In this document: piece by piece, positions 41,982 through 42,067 of the stretch | Position numbering within the stretch: position 1 is the first letter of the stretch | Layout of the letters: every line of letters begins with the position of its first letter | DNA from: Pseudonocardia acidicola | GTDB lineage: Bacteria > Actinomycetota > Actinomycetes > Mycobacteriales > Pseudonocardiaceae | NCBI RefSeq assembly: GCF_012911935.1 | Contig: NZ_JAAXLA010000064.1 | Location: 1-42,067 of the forward strand | Direction of reading: 5' to 3' | DNA: 42,067 nucleotides | Position numbers and translations under genes: made by a program | The notes under the pieces: generated by a model | Seen by the model: only the letters and a program-made list of their open reading frames with translations | What the model was told of the DNA's origin: nothing | The model's database searches: none

Positions 41982-42067
41982 GCGGCCTCCGGGTCGGCGG
42001 GGAGCAGTCCGAGGCGGCGCAGGAACGCCGCGACGGCGGACAGCCCTTCGTCGTGGGCGGGGTGGGT
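41978..42067 (-). CDS. C-terminal end of an upstream gene, possibly an alpha/beta hydrolase
   Basis: The window ends inside this gene. Only 29 codons and the TGA (41978-41980) are present, in the frame giving THPAHDEGLSAVAAFLRR then LGLLPADPEAA. The HxAxDEGLxAVAAFLRR pattern looks like the last helix of an alpha/beta hydrolase, with His possibly catalytic. A hydrolase would fit, since BVMO products are esters. It overlaps the BVMO start (ATGA). The identification is tentative. Confidence 0.45.
   Translation of the reverse strand, partial: THPAHDEGLSAVAAFLRRLGLLPADPEAA

Overview
The window is high-GC actinobacterial chromosome, most likely Pseudonocardiaceae and plausibly Pseudonocardia. This is inferred from the strong G/C third-position bias, many GTG starts, 4-bp stop/start overlaps (ATGA, GTGA), and a gene set typical of actinomycetes: F420-type PPOX oxidoreductase, TIGR03084/DinB-type protein, LytR-CpsA-Psr protein, stand-alone TatB, and a short Cys-containing leader peptide with the TRRRHVDLARV signature. 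No phage, CRISPR, tRNA, rRNA or transposase gene is visible.

Layout. (1) 1-6139: an N-terminally incomplete TctA permease whose first codons lie in a perfect palindrome; a membrane DUF2156 (MprF-like) protein with a degenerate rhomboid-like region; a divergent APC-type transporter followed by a small, very acidic protein. (2) 6239-11578, plus strand: a compact operon of cytochrome P450, MFS transporter, SDR, UbiD-type decarboxylase and UbiX-type flavin prenyltransferase, probably for an aromatic or enoic acid. (3) 23724-11590, minus strand: a long, almost gapless operon of acyl-CoA dehydrogenase, acyl-CoA ligase, biotin-dependent carboxylase beta and alpha subunits, second ligase, crotonase, TIGR03084 protein, AtuA-family protein, then a LysR regulator. 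A TetR regulator and a third ligase run divergently (23789-26145). The logic resembles acyclic-terpene/leucine catabolism (CoA activation, dehydrogenation, carboxylation, hydration), but the substrate is unknown.

(4) 26234-29560: tatB, an LCP cell-wall ligase, and a sulfur-scavenging unit (23-residue Cys-containing leader peptide followed by SfnG-like dimethylsulfone monooxygenase). (5) 29614-31077: a GDT1/UPF0016 manganese exporter fused to an isoprenylcysteine-methyltransferase-like domain, preceded by a yybP-ykoY Mn2+ riboswitch whose translational switch can be read from the bases. (6) 31160-35021: alpha/beta hydrolase, NTF2-like protein, GntR regulator, PPOX protein, a serine-hydrolase remnant and a thiolase. 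(7) 35442-37001: HtrA-like protease. (8) 37087-42067: CaiB/BaiF CoA-transferase divergent from an enoyl-CoA hydratase, a second FCD-type GntR regulator, a HAPMO-like Baeyer-Villiger monooxygenase, and the C-terminal end of a further gene.

The most unusual signals are three palindromic elements that touch coding sequence. One lies at the broken front of tctA. One is a 78-bp triple hairpin read in frame as a linker of the AtuA protein. One carries the stop codon of the second FCD regulator. The last two share an architecture: a short hairpin with a three-base loop, one base, then a long hairpin opening with GTGCGCGG. This resembles palindromic elements that insert into and become part of genes. 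The second strong signal is the Mn2+ riboswitch with mutually exclusive helices controlling the exporter-methyltransferase fusion.
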